The notes: generated by a model not told the origin, from the letters alone. Counted from the stretch's first letter, positions 18,453 to 28,742 are shown. The stretch is DNA of 64,000 bases from Caulobacterales bacterium (GCA_947474395.1 CANJID010000002.1:58112-122111), one strand, 5' to 3'. Made by a program: numbers and translations.

Positions 18453-19955
18453 TTAGCCGTTCCGGATTTCGGGTTTGAGGTCGAGGGCCGCCGCGAGTTG
18501 GGCAAGGCGCTTGGCAGTCTGTTCACCGACCAGCAGGTCCCCCGCGCCCTTTGGCGCGATCAGGACCACAAAGCCCTTTTCCAGCGACAGGCTCGATCCG
18601 GCCAGGAGCGAGGGGCTGCGCCCCGACAGGTCGCAGCCGACGCGGATGGCGCCCCCCAGAACCCGCGCGCGGCGGATGGCGTGGGCGTCCAGCAGGCGGT
18701 CGATGATCTCGGGGTCGGGATAGACCTCGCGGGTGGTGTGGCGGGCGAACACGGTTATGGCCAGGAAGGCGCGCTCGGCGTGGGTCTGGCCGGCGATGGG
18801 CGCGCGCAGGACCTGGTCGAAAACCAGTTCGGCGCGGTGATCGGGGTGCAGCCGCGCGCCGATATCCGCCATGCGGCAGGCGGCGGCCATCAGGATCGCG
18901 TCCCGCTCGACGCCGAACACAGGATCGAGCCCCGCCCAGAAGGGAAGCAACCACGCCTGGAGCGCGGGCCCGAGCTGGTCGGCGACTCCGAAGCGGGCGC
19001 CGAGGGCTGCACAGCCCTCCACCAGCGGGTCCAGGGCCCGCAGGCCGGGCTCCATGGCCTCGAAGATCAGGCCTTCGCGCAGGCCGTAGGCGGAGGCGCA
19101 GATGCGCTCGATGCCGAGGGTGTGGATCAGCTGCTCCAGCACCACGCCAGCATAGGGCAGGGTCTCCAGGCGCTTCTTGGAGACGCCCTCGATTCGTTCC
19201 AGGGAGCTCTTGGACTGGTGGGTCAGGAAGTGGGCGGCCTCCAGGGCCTCCCGGGCGGTCATCTCGTACTGGTGCACCACGCGCAGGCGGTAGCCGTGGA
19301 TCTGCATGTGCAGCAGGGCGAGGTTCCGCCAGGCGCCGCCGACGGCGTAGAGGCGCTTGGCCTGGAAGCGCTCGGCGATGGGGGCGAAGGCCTCCACGCA
19401 GGCCTGGCGCACGGCGGCGGCGTCGAGGGGCCCGGGGGCGCCCAGGGCCAGGGGCCCCAGCGGCAGGGTCACGCCCACGCCGGGCTCGCCCATCCGCAGC
19501 GGGATCAATTCCAGGCTGGAGCCGCCAAGGTCGGCGACGACCCCATCGGCGTCCGGCTGGCCGGCGGCGACGCCGAGGGCGGAGTAGCGCGCCTCCTCGT
19601 CGCCGGAGAGAATCCGCACCTTCAGGCCCGTCTCCTGGCGGATCTTGTCGATGAAGGCCTTGCCGTCGGCGGCCTCGCGCACAGCGGCCGTGGCGCCGGC
19701 GAAGACGTGGGAAATGCCGGCCGCCTCGATCACCGCCCGGAAGCGGCGTAAGGCGGCGAGGGCGGACTTCACCCCCTCGGGGGACAGCCGTCCGGTCTTG
19801 GGCAGGTCGCGGCCAAGCCCGGCCAGGACCTTCTCGTTGAACACGGTCCAGATGGCGCGCCCGTCCAACCGGTACAGCACGAGGCGCACCGAGTTGGAGC
19901 CGACGTCGATAACCGCCGCATCCTGAAGAGGAGCCTTAGCTCCTGGGGCCCACAT
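18453..19955 (-). CDS. ppx: Exopolyphosphatase (Ppx/GppA family)
   Basis: A 500-residue ASKHA-fold phosphatase: phosphate-1 motif [18 protein letters not shown] (near residue 17), [12 protein letters not shown], and phosphate-2 [15 protein letters not shown] (near residue 143). The C-terminal helical part is HD-like ([19 protein letters not shown]). It degrades polyphosphate and may act on pppGpp. The start at 19955 overlaps the end of ppk by 20 bases, so a slightly later start is possible. The hdaA-ppk-ppx order puts polyP synthesis and breakdown in one transcription unit. Confidence 0.93.
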   Translation of the reverse strand: MWAPGAKAPLQDAAVIDVGSNSVRLVLYRLDGRAIWTVFNEKVLAGLGRDLPKTGRLSPEGVKSALAALRRFRAVIEAAGISHVFAGATAAVREAADGKAFIDKIRQETGLKVRILSGDEEARYSALGVAAGQPDADGVVADLGGSSLELIPLRMGEPGVGVTLPLGPLALGAPGPLDAAAVRQACVEAFAPIAERFQAKRLYAVGGAWRNLALLHMQIHGYRLRVVHQYEMTAREALEAAHFLTHQSKSSLERIEGVSKKRLETLPYAGVVLEQLIHTLGIERICASAYGLREGLIFEAMEPGLRALDPLVEGCAALGARFGVADQLGPALQAWLLPFWAGLDPVFGVERDAILMAAACRMADIGARLHPDHRAELVFDQVLRAPIAGQTHAERAFLAITVFARHTTREVYPDPEIIDRLLDAHAIRRARVLGGAIRVGCDLSGRSPSLLAGSSLSLEKGFVVLIAPKGAGDLLVGEQTAKRLAQLAAALDLKPEIRNG

Positions 19956-22125
19956 GATCGAAGTCGCGAGGCAGATTCTGGGCGGCGCGACCGCGACCGG
20001 AGAGGCTGGGATTGGTCATGAAATAATGGTGGGCCGAAAAGGGCTGACGGTCGCCGTACACATCGTAACGCCGATAGTCGCCATTCGGCTGCAGGTACCA
20101 GCTTTGGGCCTCGTCGTTCAAGTTCGCGACCATGATCTGGTTCACGACCTGCTGGTGCACCGTGGGGTTCTCGATCGGGACCAGGGTCTCGATGCGACGG
20201 TCGAGGTTGCGGGACATCCAGTCGGCAGAGGACATGTAGACACGGGTCTGCGGTCCCGCGATCGGCCCGCCGTTGGCGAAGCAGACGATCCGGCCGTGCT
20301 CGAGGAAGCGGCCGACGATGCTCTTGACGGTCACGTTCTCCGACAGCCCCTTCAGGCCGGGGCGCAGGCAACAGATGCCGCGCACGACCAGTTCGATCCG
20401 CACCCCGGCCTGGCTGGCGCGATAGAGGGCGTCGATGATCTCGGGGTCGACCAGGGCGTTGAGCTTGGCCCAGATGCCGGACGGCTTGCCCGCCAGGGCG
20501 TTCTCGGCCTCGGCGGCGATGGAGTCGATGAGCTTGGGCTTCAGGCCGATCGGCGAGATCGCCAGCTTCTCCAGCTCGTCCGGCTCGGCGTAGCCGGTGA
20601 TGTAGTTGAACACCCGGCTGGCGTCCCGGGCGAGGGCGACGTCGCAGGTGAACAGCGACAGGTCGGTGTAGATGCGCGCGGTCTGCGGATGGTAGTTGCC
20701 GGTGCCGAAATGGCAGTAGGTCTTCAGGCCCCCGCCCTCGCGCCGCACCACCATCGAGATCTTGGCGTGGGTCTTGTACTCGACGAAGCCGAAGACGACG
20801 TGGACCCCGGCCCGCTCCAGGTCGCGGGCCCATTTCAGGTTGGCTGCCTCGTCGAAGCGCGCCTTGATCTCGACGATGGCGGTGACGTTCTTGCCGTTGT
20901 CGGCCGCGTCGATCAGGGCCTGGACGATCGGGCTGTTCTGGCTGGTGCGGTAGAGGGTCTGCTTGATCGCCAGCACGTTGGGATCGGCGGCGGCCTGGCG
21001 CAGGAAGCCGACCACCACGTCGAAGCTCTCGTACGGGTGGTGGACCAGGATGTCCTTCTCGCGGATGGCGGCGAAGCAGTCGCCGCCGTGGTCGCGGATA
21101 CGCTCGGGGAAGCGCGGCTCGTAGGCCGGGAACTTGAGCTCGGCCCGATCGGGGGGGATCAGCTGGGCGAGCTGGGCCTGGCCCAGCATCCCCGGCAGCA
21201 GCACCACGTCCTTGGGGTCGGCGCGCAGGTTGCGGATGATGAAGTCGCGCAGGTCCGCGGGCATGGTCTCGTCGATGGCGACGCGCACCACCGAGCCCAT
21301 GCGCCGCTGCTTCAGCATGGCCTCGAACTCGCGCACCAGGTCCTCGGCCTCTTCCTCCATCTCCACGTCGCTGTCGCGCAGGATGCGGAAGACGCCCTGG
21401 GCCTCCAGCTCGTGGCCGGGGAACAGGTGGTCGAGGAAGAGGGAGAGCATGGTCTCCAGGGCGACGTAGCGCACCTCTTTGGAGGCGCCGCGGGCCCCGT
21501 TCGGCACGCTCCAGAACCGCCGCGCCTGGCTGGGCGCCGGGATCAAGGCGTAGAGCGACTTGCCGTCGGAATGGCGCTTCAGCTTCAGGGCCAGGCAGAA
21601 GCCGAGGTTGGGGATGAAGGGGAAGGGGTGGGCCGGGTCGATGGCCAGGGGCGTGAGGAGCGGGAAGAGTTCGGTGATGAACAGCTCTTCCAGGCGCGCC
21701 TTGTCGGCGGCCGTCACTTCCCCGGCGTCCAGCACCTTGATGCCGGCGCCTGCGAGTTCGACGCGCAGTTCGCGCCAGCGCCGCGCCTGGCGGCGCATCA
21801 GGTCGCCGGCGGCGGTGGTGATCCTGGCCAGCTGTTCGGCGGGGGTCAGGCCGTCCTGGCTCAGGACTTTCACGTCCTCGCGGACCTGGCCCTTCAGGCC
21901 GGCGACGCGGACCATGTAGAATTCGTCCAGGTTGCTGGCCGAGATGGACAGGAACCGAAGCTGCTCCAGCAGCGGATGGTGGGGGTTCTCGCTCTCCTCC
22001 AGGACCCGCTGGTTGAAGGCCAGCCACGAGGTCTCGCGGTTGATGAACCGCTCGGGGGAGGCGAGCAGCGCCTCGTCCAGCTCCAGCCCGGACGTGGCGG
22101 GGCGCGGGCGCACGCCGGCCAGCAC
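19936..22125 (-). CDS. ppk: Polyphosphate kinase 1
   Basis: A 729-residue PPK1: [19 protein letters not shown] at the N-terminus, [16 protein letters not shown], and the two conserved histidines THAK (near 453) and [17 protein letters not shown] (near 471). The phospholipase-D-like C-terminus contains [16 protein letters not shown]. It makes polyphosphate from ATP. The start is uncertain: GTG at 22125 was chosen because no ATG lies upstream in frame. A short open stretch before it (LDAVDP) hints that the conserved N-terminus may be slightly longer. Confidence 0.94.
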   Translation of the reverse strand: MLAGVRPRPATSGLELDEALLASPERFINRETSWLAFNQRVLEESENPHHPLLEQLRFLSISASNLDEFYMVRVAGLKGQVREDVKVLSQDGLTPAEQLARITTAAGDLMRRQARRWRELRVELAGAGIKVLDAGEVTAADKARLEELFITELFPLLTPLAIDPAHPFPFIPNLGFCLALKLKRHSDGKSLYALIPAPSQARRFWSVPNGARGASKEVRYVALETMLSLFLDHLFPGHELEAQGVFRILRDSDVEMEEEAEDLVREFEAMLKQRRMGSVVRVAIDETMPADLRDFIIRNLRADPKDVVLLPGMLGQAQLAQLIPPDRAELKFPAYEPRFPERIRDHGGDCFAAIREKDILVHHPYESFDVVVGFLRQAAADPNVLAIKQTLYRTSQNSPIVQALIDAADNGKNVTAIVEIKARFDEAANLKWARDLERAGVHVVFGFVEYKTHAKISMVVRREGGGLKTYCHFGTGNYHPQTARIYTDLSLFTCDVALARDASRVFNYITGYAEPDELEKLAISPIGLKPKLIDSIAAEAENALAGKPSGIWAKLNALVDPEIIDALYRASQAGVRIELVVRGICCLRPGLKGLSENVTVKSIVGRFLEHGRIVCFANGGPIAGPQTRVYMSSADWMSRNLDRRIETLVPIENPTVHQQVVNQIMVANLNDEAQSWYLQPNGDYRRYDVYGDRQPFSAHHYFMTNPSLSGRGRAAQNLPRDFDHVGPRS

Positions 22126-22247
22126 CGGATCGACGGCGTCCAGGTCTATCGCTTGGGCTTGGGCGGCGGATTCCAGGGTGGGCGCTCCAGACGGGTCGCG
22201 GCGGCGACGGACACCGACCGGCCTAAGATAACCCCTAATATGACAAT

Positions 22248-22937
22248 TTATTGCAATCGCTCGTCTTCAGGCCCGCGGAAATCGAGCTCTGGCGTCAAAT
22301 CCAGCACCCGGCCGGCCAGGACCCGGCTGACCGCGCGGTGTTCGGCGCTCGCGACCGCGTCCAGCTGCGCCACCACCGCCTTGGCGTGGGCGGCGGAGCG
22401 TTCGATCCTTAAGACCAGGTAGTCCAGCAGGTCCTCGGGCGGGCGGATGGAGCGTTCCCGGAACAGCTTTTCCAGCACGCCCCGCAGCACCGTGTCGTCG
22501 AGTTCGCCCAGCGGCGCCACGGTCAGGGCGTTCAGGCGCGAGCGCAGGTCCGGCAGGCTGACCGGCCATTCGGCGGGGGCGGTGCGGGCGGTCAGGAGCA
22601 GGCCGCCGCCGGGGCGCCCGGCCATGTTGATCAGGTGGAACAGCAATTCGTCCCGCCCCGGCCGGTCGGCCTCCTCCAGCAGGACAGGCCGCCCTTCCAG
22701 GCTCTCCACGGGGGGGCCGAGGTCGACGATCTCCACCGCCTCCGTATCCCGCGCCCAGAGGCTCGCCAGGTGGCTCTTGCCGGAGCCTGCCGGCCCGACC
22801 AGGGCCAGGGTCCGCCTGGGCCATTGCGGCCATGAATCGACGGCGCCCAAGGCCTCCGCATTGGCGGCGGAGACGATGAAGCTCTCCCGCGAGAACACCG
22901 TGGGCTGATCGAATCCGAGGCTCAGCTGCTCGGGCAA
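22248..22937 (-). CDS. hdaA: Regulatory inactivation of DnaA protein Hda (HdaA)
   Basis: A 229-residue DnaA-like AAA+ protein without the DnaA DNA-binding domain. The N-terminal clamp-binding motif QLSLGF (residues 4-9) is what ties Hda to the DNA polymerase sliding clamp. Walker A is GPAGSGKSH (~48-56), a VLLEEADR Walker-B-like strand follows, and [11 protein letters not shown] is the AAA+ box VII/arginine-finger region. Hda stimulates ATP hydrolysis by DnaA and prevents re-initiation. It lies upstream of ppk and ppx on the same strand. Confidence 0.9.
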   Translation of the reverse strand: MPEQLSLGFDQPTVFSRESFIVSAANAEALGAVDSWPQWPRRTLALVGPAGSGKSHLASLWARDTEAVEIVDLGPPVESLEGRPVLLEEADRPGRDELLFHLINMAGRPGGGLLLTARTAPAEWPVSLPDLRSRLNALTVAPLGELDDTVLRGVLEKLFRERSIRPPEDLLDYLVLRIERSAAHAKAVVAQLDAVASAEHRAVSRVLAGRVLDLTPELDFRGPEDERLQ

Positions 22938-23070
22938 GGCGGGCGTCCGTCCCCTGTTTCCAACGCCGCTCAGATAGGCGCCCGGGGGCCCGGCGTCGAT
23001 ACCCCGGGGGGTGACGGAAAGCCATCTCAGGACAATCGGGAGGCGACCTGGGCGCCATTCTCCCTAGGCT

Positions 23071-23098
23071 CCCTATACGTAGGTACTACTATCTAGGG
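23071..23098. promoter_or_regulatory. Dyad-flanked TACGTA/TACTACTA element, possible regulatory site
   Basis: Bases CCCTA (23071-23075) and TAGGG (23094-23098) bracket an AT-richer core containing TACGTAGG and TACTACTA, unlike the surrounding GC-rich DNA. It sits in the 230-base divergent region between hdaA and the gene at 23168. No known regulator is assigned. Confidence 0.3.
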
Positions 23099-23167
23099 AC
23101 GAATGCTGAATTGAGAAACTCGCGTGAATGGGGATGCTGGCCGCAACGATTTGAACCGGGGCGGCGC

Positions 23168-23515
23168 ATGGCCGAGCATTCAATGGCGCGGAAACTGGCG
23201 GCGAGCGATGCGGCCGGATCCACGCTGGATTCGCTGAACGCCTACCAGCTGCGCATCCTGCAGGAGGCCTCCTACGCCGGCTGCGTGCGCGTGCGGACCT
23301 CCGCCTGGGGCAAGCCGGACGACGAGGGCGTGGCCAAGCTCGGTCTCAGCCGGGACCTCTGCCGCATCGGGCTGCTCGAATTCGTCGAGAAGACCGGCGA
23401 CGAGTGGTCGGTCATCCACGACGCCACCTATTGCTACGTCCTGAGCGAGCGGGGCGCGGCCCTGATCGCCGAACACAAGGCCCGCCTGCGCGCCCAGCGC
23501 GCATCGGCGTCCTGA
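23168..23515 (+). CDS. Hypothetical protein, possibly winged-helix-like
   Basis: From ATG 23168 the product is 115 residues: NAYQLRILQEASYAG, a variable middle with GLLEFVEKTGDEWSV, and YVLSERGAALIAEHKARL at the end. The helix-helix then strand-turn pattern ending in a YxLSxxGxxLIxEH helix resembles MarR-type winged-helix domains, but I cannot confirm DNA binding. Two further starts are possible (23111 and 23183). It stands alone between divergent hdaA and an intergenic hairpin. Confidence 0.65.
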   Translation: MAEHSMARKLAASDAAGSTLDSLNAYQLRILQEASYAGCVRVRTSAWGKPDDEGVAKLGLSRDLCRIGLLEFVEKTGDEWSVIHDATYCYVLSERGAALIAEHKARLRAQRASAS

Positions 23516-23557
23516 GTCCGCCCGCGACCTCTCCCCCGCGGACGGTGATGGTGGGGC

Positions 23558-23586
23558 GGCGCCCCGGGGTAGTAACCCGGGGCGCC
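23558..23586. repeat. Strong inverted repeat (11-bp stem, 7-base loop)
   Basis: GGCGCCCCGGG pairs perfectly with CCCGGGGCGCC around the loop GTAGTAA. It starts 43 bases after the stop of the 23168 gene. There is no T tail, so a classical terminator is not shown; it could still end or protect the transcript. Confidence 0.6.
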
Positions 23587-23629
23587 AGCTTCGCTTTCGG
23601 GCACGGTCAGCCCCGGGGGTGGTCCAAGT

Positions 23630-23650
23630 TTCGACACGGCCCCTGTCGAA
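23630..23650. repeat. Inverted repeat TTCGACA-N7-TGTCGAA
   Basis: A perfect 7-bp dyad with a 7-base spacer, 57 bases upstream of the gene at 23707. The spacing allows either an RNA hairpin or a dimeric regulator operator. Not the alphaproteobacterial LexA site (GTTC-N7-GTTC). Confidence 0.45.
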
Positions 23651-23706
23651 GCTTTGCGGTGGGTACGGCGCCCCCCGTGCGTTGCTGACCCGTCAGGAGC
23701 CCGCCC

Positions 23707-24063
23707 ATGCGCCGCCTCCCGTTCATCGCCCTCGCAGCCGCCCTCTGCCTGACAGGCGCGTGCACCCTTACCGTTCCGGCCCCGCTCACCACGGGGCTGC
23801 AGTTGAAGCACGACTCCTCGGCGGTCCTGACCGACCGGCTGCAACGCCGGTTTCCCGTGGGCACGCCCGATGAGGAAGTCCTGCGGGTGCTGAGGAGCCA
23901 GGGTTTCAAGGAGGAAGCCGATTACGGGGGGGAGCATCGCGCACACCGCAACCTGGGCACCGTCCTCGTCTGCGCCTGGGGTGCGAGCGCCTATTGGCGG
24001 GTCGACGACCAGGACCGTCTGGTCTCCATCCGGGGCGTCCATCAGGAGGAGGGGTGCCTCTGA
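23707..24063 (+). CDS. Small exported protein, possible lipoprotein with BamE/SmpA-like motif
   Basis: 118 residues: a signal peptide (MRRLPFIALAAALCLTGAC, possible lipobox LTGAC with Cys19) and then TDRLQRRFPVGTPDEEVLRV, LRSQGF. The VGxxxEEVLxxLxxxGF pattern resembles the SmpA/OmlA (BamE-like) repeat, and the YWRVDDQDRLVSIRG strand pair fits the same fold. Similarity is short, so the assignment is tentative. Start at 23707 after CAGGAG. Confidence 0.65.
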   Translation: MRRLPFIALAAALCLTGACTLTVPAPLTTGLQLKHDSSAVLTDRLQRRFPVGTPDEEVLRVLRSQGFKEEADYGGEHRAHRNLGTVLVCAWGASAYWRVDDQDRLVSIRGVHQEEGCL

Positions 24064-24165
24064 TCGCACGGCCGTAGGCTGGGGCTGTCGCTTGACACGG
24101 CGCACGGCCCATGCGCCCTTCGCCGCCTTTCGAAAACGGACATTTCGGCCGAGCGGCCAGCCCCC

Positions 24166-25947
24166 ATGAACCCCTATCGCTCCCATACCTGCGGCGCCCT
24201 TCGCCGGGCCGACACCGGCCAGACCGTGAAGCTTTCCGGCTGGATCCACCGCAAGCGCGACCACGGCGGCCTGCTGTTCATCGACCTGCGCGACCACTAC
24301 GGCCTGACACAGCTCGTGCTGTCGCCGACCACGCCCGGCTTCGACATCGCCGAGCGCGCCCGCGCCGAGAGCGTGATCCGCATCGACGGCGAGGTGATCG
24401 CCCGCGCCGCCGACGCGGTGAATCCCAACCTGCCGACCGGCGAGGTCGAGGTGCGGGTGACGGGGCTGGATGTCCTGTCCGAGGCGGCCGAGCTGCCGCT
24501 GCCGGTGTTCGGCGAGCCTGATTACCCCGAGGAGCTGCGGCTCAAGCACCGTTACCTGGACCTGCGGCGCGAGACGCTCCACCGCAACATCGTCCTGCGC
24601 TCGAAGGTCATCTCCTCGATCCGCAGCCGCATGGTCGACCAGGGCTTCCTTGAGTACCAGACCCCGATCCTGACGGCCTCCAGTCCTGAAGGCGCCCGCG
24701 ATTTCCTGGTGCCGTCACGCCTGCACCCGGGCCAGTTCTACGCCCTTCCGCAGGCGCCCCAGCAGTTCAAGCAATTGCTGATGGTCTCGGGCTTCGACCG
24801 CTACTTCCAGATCGCCCCCTGCTTCCGCGACGAGGACCTGCGCGCCGACCGGTCGCTGGAATTCTACCAGCTCGACGTCGAGATGAGCTTCGTCACGCAG
24901 GAGGACGTGTTCGCCGCCATCGAGCCGGTCCTGCACGGCGTCTTCGAGCAGTTCGCCGATGGCAAGACGGTCACGCCCTATCCCTTCCCGCGCATCACCT
25001 ATCGGGACTCCATCGCCAAGTACGGCACCGACAAGCCGGACCTGCGCAACCCGATCGAGATGCAGGAGGTCTCCGAGCATTTCCGCGGGGGCGGCTTCGG
25101 CCTCTTCGCCCGCATCCTGGACGCCGATCCGAAGAACGCCGTCTGGGCCATCCCCGCGCCGGGTGGCGGCTCCCGCGCCTTCTGCGACCGCATGAACTCG
25201 TGGGCGCAAGGAGAGGGCCAGCCGGGCCTCGGCTACACCTTCTGGAGCGAGGAGAACGCCGAGTGGGGCGGGCCGATCGCCAAGAACCTCGGCCCGGAGC
25301 GCACGGCCGCCTTCGTCAAGCAGCTCGGCATCGGCCAGGGGGACGCCGCCTTCTTCGTCGCGGGCGATCCCAAGGTGTTCCACAAGTTCGCCGGGACCGC
25401 GCGCACCAAGGTCGGGACCGACCTGAACCTGGTCGCCGAGGGGCGCTTCGACTTCTGCTGGATCGTCGACTTCCCGATGTTCGAGTGGAACGAGGACGAG
25501 AAGCGGGTGGACTTCAGCCACAACCCCTTCTCCATGCCCCAGGGCGAGATGGAGGCGCTGACCAGCAAGGATCCGCTGGAGATCCTGGCCTACCAGTACG
25601 ACATCGTCTGCAACGGCTATGAGCTGTGCTCGGGGGCCATCCGGAACCACCGGCCGGACATCATGCTGAAGGCCTTCGAGACCGCCGGCTACGGCGCGGA
25701 CGTGGTCGAGGCCCAGTTCGGCGGCATGCTGAACGCCTTCCGCTACGGCGCCCCGCCGCACGGGGGCCTGGCGCCCGGGATCGACCGCATCGTCATGCTG
25801 CTGGCCGGCCAGACCGCCATCCGCGAGGTCATCGCCTTCCCGCTGAACCAGCAGGGCCAGGACCTATTGATGAACGCCCCCTCGGGCGCGGAAGACCGCC
25901 AACTGAAGGAACTGCACATCCGGGCCGTGCCGCCGATCAAGCTGTAG
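24166..25947 (+). CDS. aspS: Aspartate--tRNA ligase, probably non-discriminating (Asp/Asn)
   Basis: A 593-residue class IIb synthetase: an OB-fold anticodon domain ([19 protein letters not shown]), motif 2 [18 protein letters not shown], the bacterial GAD insertion and motif 3 [17 protein letters not shown]. His33, in RDHGG, is at a position where discriminating enzymes such as E. coli AspRS have Leu. As I recall, His here marks enzymes that also charge tRNA-Asn, to be amidated by GatCAB. The stop directly abuts the convergent hydrolase stop. A TTGACA-like hexamer sits at 24092, with no clear -10. Confidence 0.95.
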   Translation: MNPYRSHTCGALRRADTGQTVKLSGWIHRKRDHGGLLFIDLRDHYGLTQLVLSPTTPGFDIAERARAESVIRIDGEVIARAADAVNPNLPTGEVEVRVTGLDVLSEAAELPLPVFGEPDYPEELRLKHRYLDLRRETLHRNIVLRSKVISSIRSRMVDQGFLEYQTPILTASSPEGARDFLVPSRLHPGQFYALPQAPQQFKQLLMVSGFDRYFQIAPCFRDEDLRADRSLEFYQLDVEMSFVTQEDVFAAIEPVLHGVFEQFADGKTVTPYPFPRITYRDSIAKYGTDKPDLRNPIEMQEVSEHFRGGGFGLFARILDADPKNAVWAIPAPGGGSRAFCDRMNSWAQGEGQPGLGYTFWSEENAEWGGPIAKNLGPERTAAFVKQLGIGQGDAAFFVAGDPKVFHKFAGTARTKVGTDLNLVAEGRFDFCWIVDFPMFEWNEDEKRVDFSHNPFSMPQGEMEALTSKDPLEILAYQYDIVCNGYELCSGAIRNHRPDIMLKAFETAGYGADVVEAQFGGMLNAFRYGAPPHGGLAPGIDRIVMLLAGQTAIREVIAFPLNQQGQDLLMNAPSGAEDRQLKELHIRAVPPIKL

Positions 25948-27774
25948 TCAGGGCGCCAGGTCGCGGTAGCCCAGGCTTTCGACCTCGCCGTCGGCGTCCA
26001 GCAGAATCCGCCATTCGGTCTTGGTCCCGGTGTCGAAGGCGACCTCGTAGATATCCGCCCCCGCGGGCCCCACGCCCTTGAAGCGCACGGAGGCGACCGC
26101 GCCATAGCGGTTGATCTCCGCCGTGATCCCGGAGAGCTGGCGCAGCACCGTGTCGGCGATGCTCGGACGCATTCGCGAGTAGTCGGGCGCGCCCCGCTTC
26201 AGTTCGTCGGCGATCCGGCGCACCGCCGCCTCCGTGGCGGGGTCCTGGGACTGAGCCGCCAGTTTGGCGGCCAGGGCCTGGCGCAGGCCGCCGGCCTCGG
26301 CGTCGGCGATCCGGACGCCGGTATTGTCGCCGCCGTCCTTCAGAGACAGGCCGGTCCGCATTCCCTTCTGTTCGGCCGCGAAAGCGATCTCGGCCTCGAT
26401 GTCCCGATAGGCCCAGTGGTCCCCGTCAACCGGGAAGATTTCGTACTTTGGCCGGCCGTCGACCTGCGCAGCGAGGCCGCCCCCCTCCCGGACGATGTCG
26501 AGGACGAGATAGCGGCCGAGCCGGTAGTGGCCGACGTACCGGTCCAGCGCCTCCGCGGGCATGGCGACGGGGGTGATCCTGCGCGGACCGAGGTCCGGCC
26601 AGCCGTATTCCAGGGCGACGGTCCGCAGCACCTCGTCGGCCAGTCTGCCGCCGCCGTCGCCGTTGGTCATGATGGCGACGCCGTCGCCGTCGTTGTAGGC
26701 GACCATTTCCGAGATGAAGCCTTCGTCGGCGCCGTTATGCTCGAAGTAGGGCCGCTCGGCCGCCCCGCCGATCCTGAGTCCCAGACCCCAGCCTCCCAGG
26801 CCGCCGGGCTTGAGCATTTCGCGGGCGAGGGGCTGGGCGATGATCTTCGATCGCCCGGCCAGGGCCTTCTGAACTTCGATAGCGAAGCGGCCGAGGTCGG
26901 ACGGCGTGGTCCACAGCCCCGCGGCGGTCATCTCAGGATAGGTGTGGGCGCCGCCCTCGACCGGTGCGCCGTTGGCCCGGTACGGCACGGCTGCGGCCTT
27001 CGCTCTCGCGGCTGGAAGGGGCTGGGCGTAGGTGCTCGCGTCCATTCCGGCGGGGCGCAGCACGGCCGTCTCGGCGAAGGCGGCGAAGGGTCGGCCGGTG
27101 ACGTCTTCCAGCAGCTTCTGGGTGATGACGTAGCCGCCGCCGGAGTACCGCCAGATTGTCCCGGGCGCCGTGTCGACCCGTATGGGCGGCGTGTTGGCGG
27201 GTTTCGCGCCGTCGAGCACCTGGACGAGCGTCGGGATTTTCTCGCCCTTCGCGTAGCCGGGGAAGCCGTGCACCGTCACGCCCGCGGTGTGGCTCAGGAG
27301 CCCGCGCAGGGTGACCGGCGTCCGGGCGGTGAGGCTGTCGGCCAGGACCTTCCAGCGCCTCAGGTAGCGGTTCACATCGGCGTCGAGGTCCAGCTTGCCG
27401 GCCTGCACGAGGGAGAGGACCGACATCGCAGCGACGGGCTTGCTGATCGATCCCGCCTGGAAAAGCGTGTCGGGGGTGACCGGCTCGCCGCCCTTTTGCT
27501 TGAGGCCGTAGCCGCGCGCCCAGGCGATCTTGCCGTCGCGGATATAGGCGATGCTGACCCCGGGCACGTTGTAGACGGCCATGCGCTCGGCGAGGCTCGT
27601 GGCGGGGGCAGGGGCGCCTCGGATCACGGACGGGGTGGCCAGGGCGCGTTCGATGGCGGCGATGTGGGCGGCGTCGGCGGGGGAAATATCTGCGGCCGTG
27701 GCAGGCGGCGCCTCGGCGCCCGCCATGACGATGGCGGCGCTCGCCAGACCCGATCGAAGAGTTCCGACTTTCAT
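25948..27774 (-). CDS. Secreted serine hydrolase (beta-lactamase/penicillin-binding-like)
   Basis: A 608-residue exported protein (signal peptide ending near PPATAADI). The beta-lactamase fold has the catalytic tetrad SISK (~108), the tyrosine motif RYSGGGY (~208) and a third-box equivalent EHNGADEG (~344), in the class C/esterase EstB arrangement. A C-terminal ~200-residue domain with VGHYRLGRYLVLDIVREGG resembles the lipocalin-like domains of such hydrolases. Activity could be esterase, D-aminopeptidase or peptidase; true beta-lactamase activity is less likely. The start at 27774 restores a signal peptide; a longer in-frame start does not. Confidence 0.88.
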   Translation of the reverse strand: MKVGTLRSGLASAAIVMAGAEAPPATAADISPADAAHIAAIERALATPSVIRGAPAPATSLAERMAVYNVPGVSIAYIRDGKIAWARGYGLKQKGGEPVTPDTLFQAGSISKPVAAMSVLSLVQAGKLDLDADVNRYLRRWKVLADSLTARTPVTLRGLLSHTAGVTVHGFPGYAKGEKIPTLVQVLDGAKPANTPPIRVDTAPGTIWRYSGGGYVITQKLLEDVTGRPFAAFAETAVLRPAGMDASTYAQPLPAARAKAAAVPYRANGAPVEGGAHTYPEMTAAGLWTTPSDLGRFAIEVQKALAGRSKIIAQPLAREMLKPGGLGGWGLGLRIGGAAERPYFEHNGADEGFISEMVAYNDGDGVAIMTNGDGGGRLADEVLRTVALEYGWPDLGPRRITPVAMPAEALDRYVGHYRLGRYLVLDIVREGGGLAAQVDGRPKYEIFPVDGDHWAYRDIEAEIAFAAEQKGMRTGLSLKDGGDNTGVRIADAEAGGLRQALAAKLAAQSQDPATEAAVRRIADELKRGAPDYSRMRPSIADTVLRQLSGITAEINRYGAVASVRFKGVGPAGADIYEVAFDTGTKTEWRILLDADGEVESLGYRDLAP

Positions 27775-27850
27775 GGAGCGCCTGCGGCCATGCCCGAAGG
27801 GCGCCAACGTAGCCTTCGAGCCCCGGCGTCGCCAGGGCTCGCTGCAGGGA

Positions 27851-28075
27851 TCAGGCCCCCAGCATCGCCTCCAGGTGGACGAGGTAGCTGCCGAGGGCGG
27901 AGAGGTGGCTCTGGGCGCTTTTGACGAAATGCTCGTAGGCGGACTCAAAGGCTTCGGTGCCCTCGGCCGACTGCAGGTGCTCCACGTGGGCGATCAGCAC
28001 TTCGCGGTCGGTTTCGGAGGGCACGCCCTTCTCGATGGCGTCCCTGAGGGCGTCATAGGAAAACTTATCTGTCAC
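27851..28075 (-). CDS. Small hypothetical protein, 74 aa
   Basis: GTG start at 28075 with TAGGAG seven bases upstream. The product is all-helical and acidic: SYDALRDAIEKGVPSETDRE, VLIAHVEHLQSAEGTEAFES, AYEHFVKSAQSHLSALGSYL. No cysteine, signal or membrane segment. The strong ribosome binding site and amphipathic pattern support a real gene. The function is unknown. Confidence 0.65.
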   Translation of the reverse strand: MTDKFSYDALRDAIEKGVPSETDREVLIAHVEHLQSAEGTEAFESAYEHFVKSAQSHLSALGSYLVHLEAMLGA

Positions 28076-28155
28076 GGGCCGCTCCTACTCAGGGGGCCGA
28101 AAAAGGCCCCGCCTCAGGATAGAAGAACCGCAGGCCCGCCGCCATGGGCGTCGGC

Positions 28156-28674
28156 TCACCAGGTCCTGGGGGGCAGTTTCGGATCGAGCACCTTGCGGGC
28201 GCTCTCCGCGCCGGTGACCGGCAGCCCCGTGGGGTCGAGGAGGCCGATCTGCACCAGGACGCCGGCCTGGTCCCAGTAGATGTGCTCGTGGGAGATCTTG
28301 CCGTCTTGGAAGCCCACCACGACGGCGACGACCATCTCCACCTTCCGGCCGGTCGGCGGCACGAGGGGCAGCAGCCAGTCGATCACGGTGGTGTGGGTGA
28401 AGCTGATGTAGAGTTCCTCGACGATCTGGTCCTCGCCGACGGTGCGCGACACCGGCTTGATCTCGACATCGGGGGGAAAGAACTTGCCGACGAGGTGGTC
28501 GCGGTAGAACGCCCGCACCCCGTCGCGGCCGACGCCCCCGGCCATGGTCGGCACGTGGTTGAGGTGCGGGGCCTCGCTCATCGTGGCCATGGTCGTGTCG
28601 AGGTCGCCCTCGAGCTCGGCCCCGACGTGGGCCTGGAACAGTGCGGCCATCGCCTGTTGTTGTTCGGATAGCAT
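28156..28674 (-). CDS. NTF2-like (SnoaL-type) protein
   Basis: 172 residues with MAALFQAHVGAELEGDLDTT, HLNHVPTMAGGVGRDGVRAF, YRDHLVGKFFPPDVEI and DGKISHEHIYWDQAGVLVQI. This is the pattern of SnoaL-type NTF2-fold proteins that bind or convert small organic molecules. The conserved HEHIYWD near the end is characteristic of the ester-cyclase-like subgroup. The substrate is unknown, and neighbours give no pathway. Confidence 0.78.
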   Translation of the reverse strand: MLSEQQQAMAALFQAHVGAELEGDLDTTMATMSEAPHLNHVPTMAGGVGRDGVRAFYRDHLVGKFFPPDVEIKPVSRTVGEDQIVEELYISFTHTTVIDWLLPLVPPTGRKVEMVVAVVVGFQDGKISHEHIYWDQAGVLVQIGLLDPTGLPVTGAESARKVLDPKLPPRTW

Positions 28675-28742
28675 CGGTCGCCCCCTTCGCCTCCTGGAGA
28701 GGCCGGGCCACTAGGCGGTCGCCGGAGCTCGGAAAGCGAGAG

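Noticed and set aside
19954..22422. 822-codon open frame on the plus strand opposite ppk
   Set aside because: Antisense shadow of PPK1; its translation is Val/Gly/His-rich and lacks domain features.
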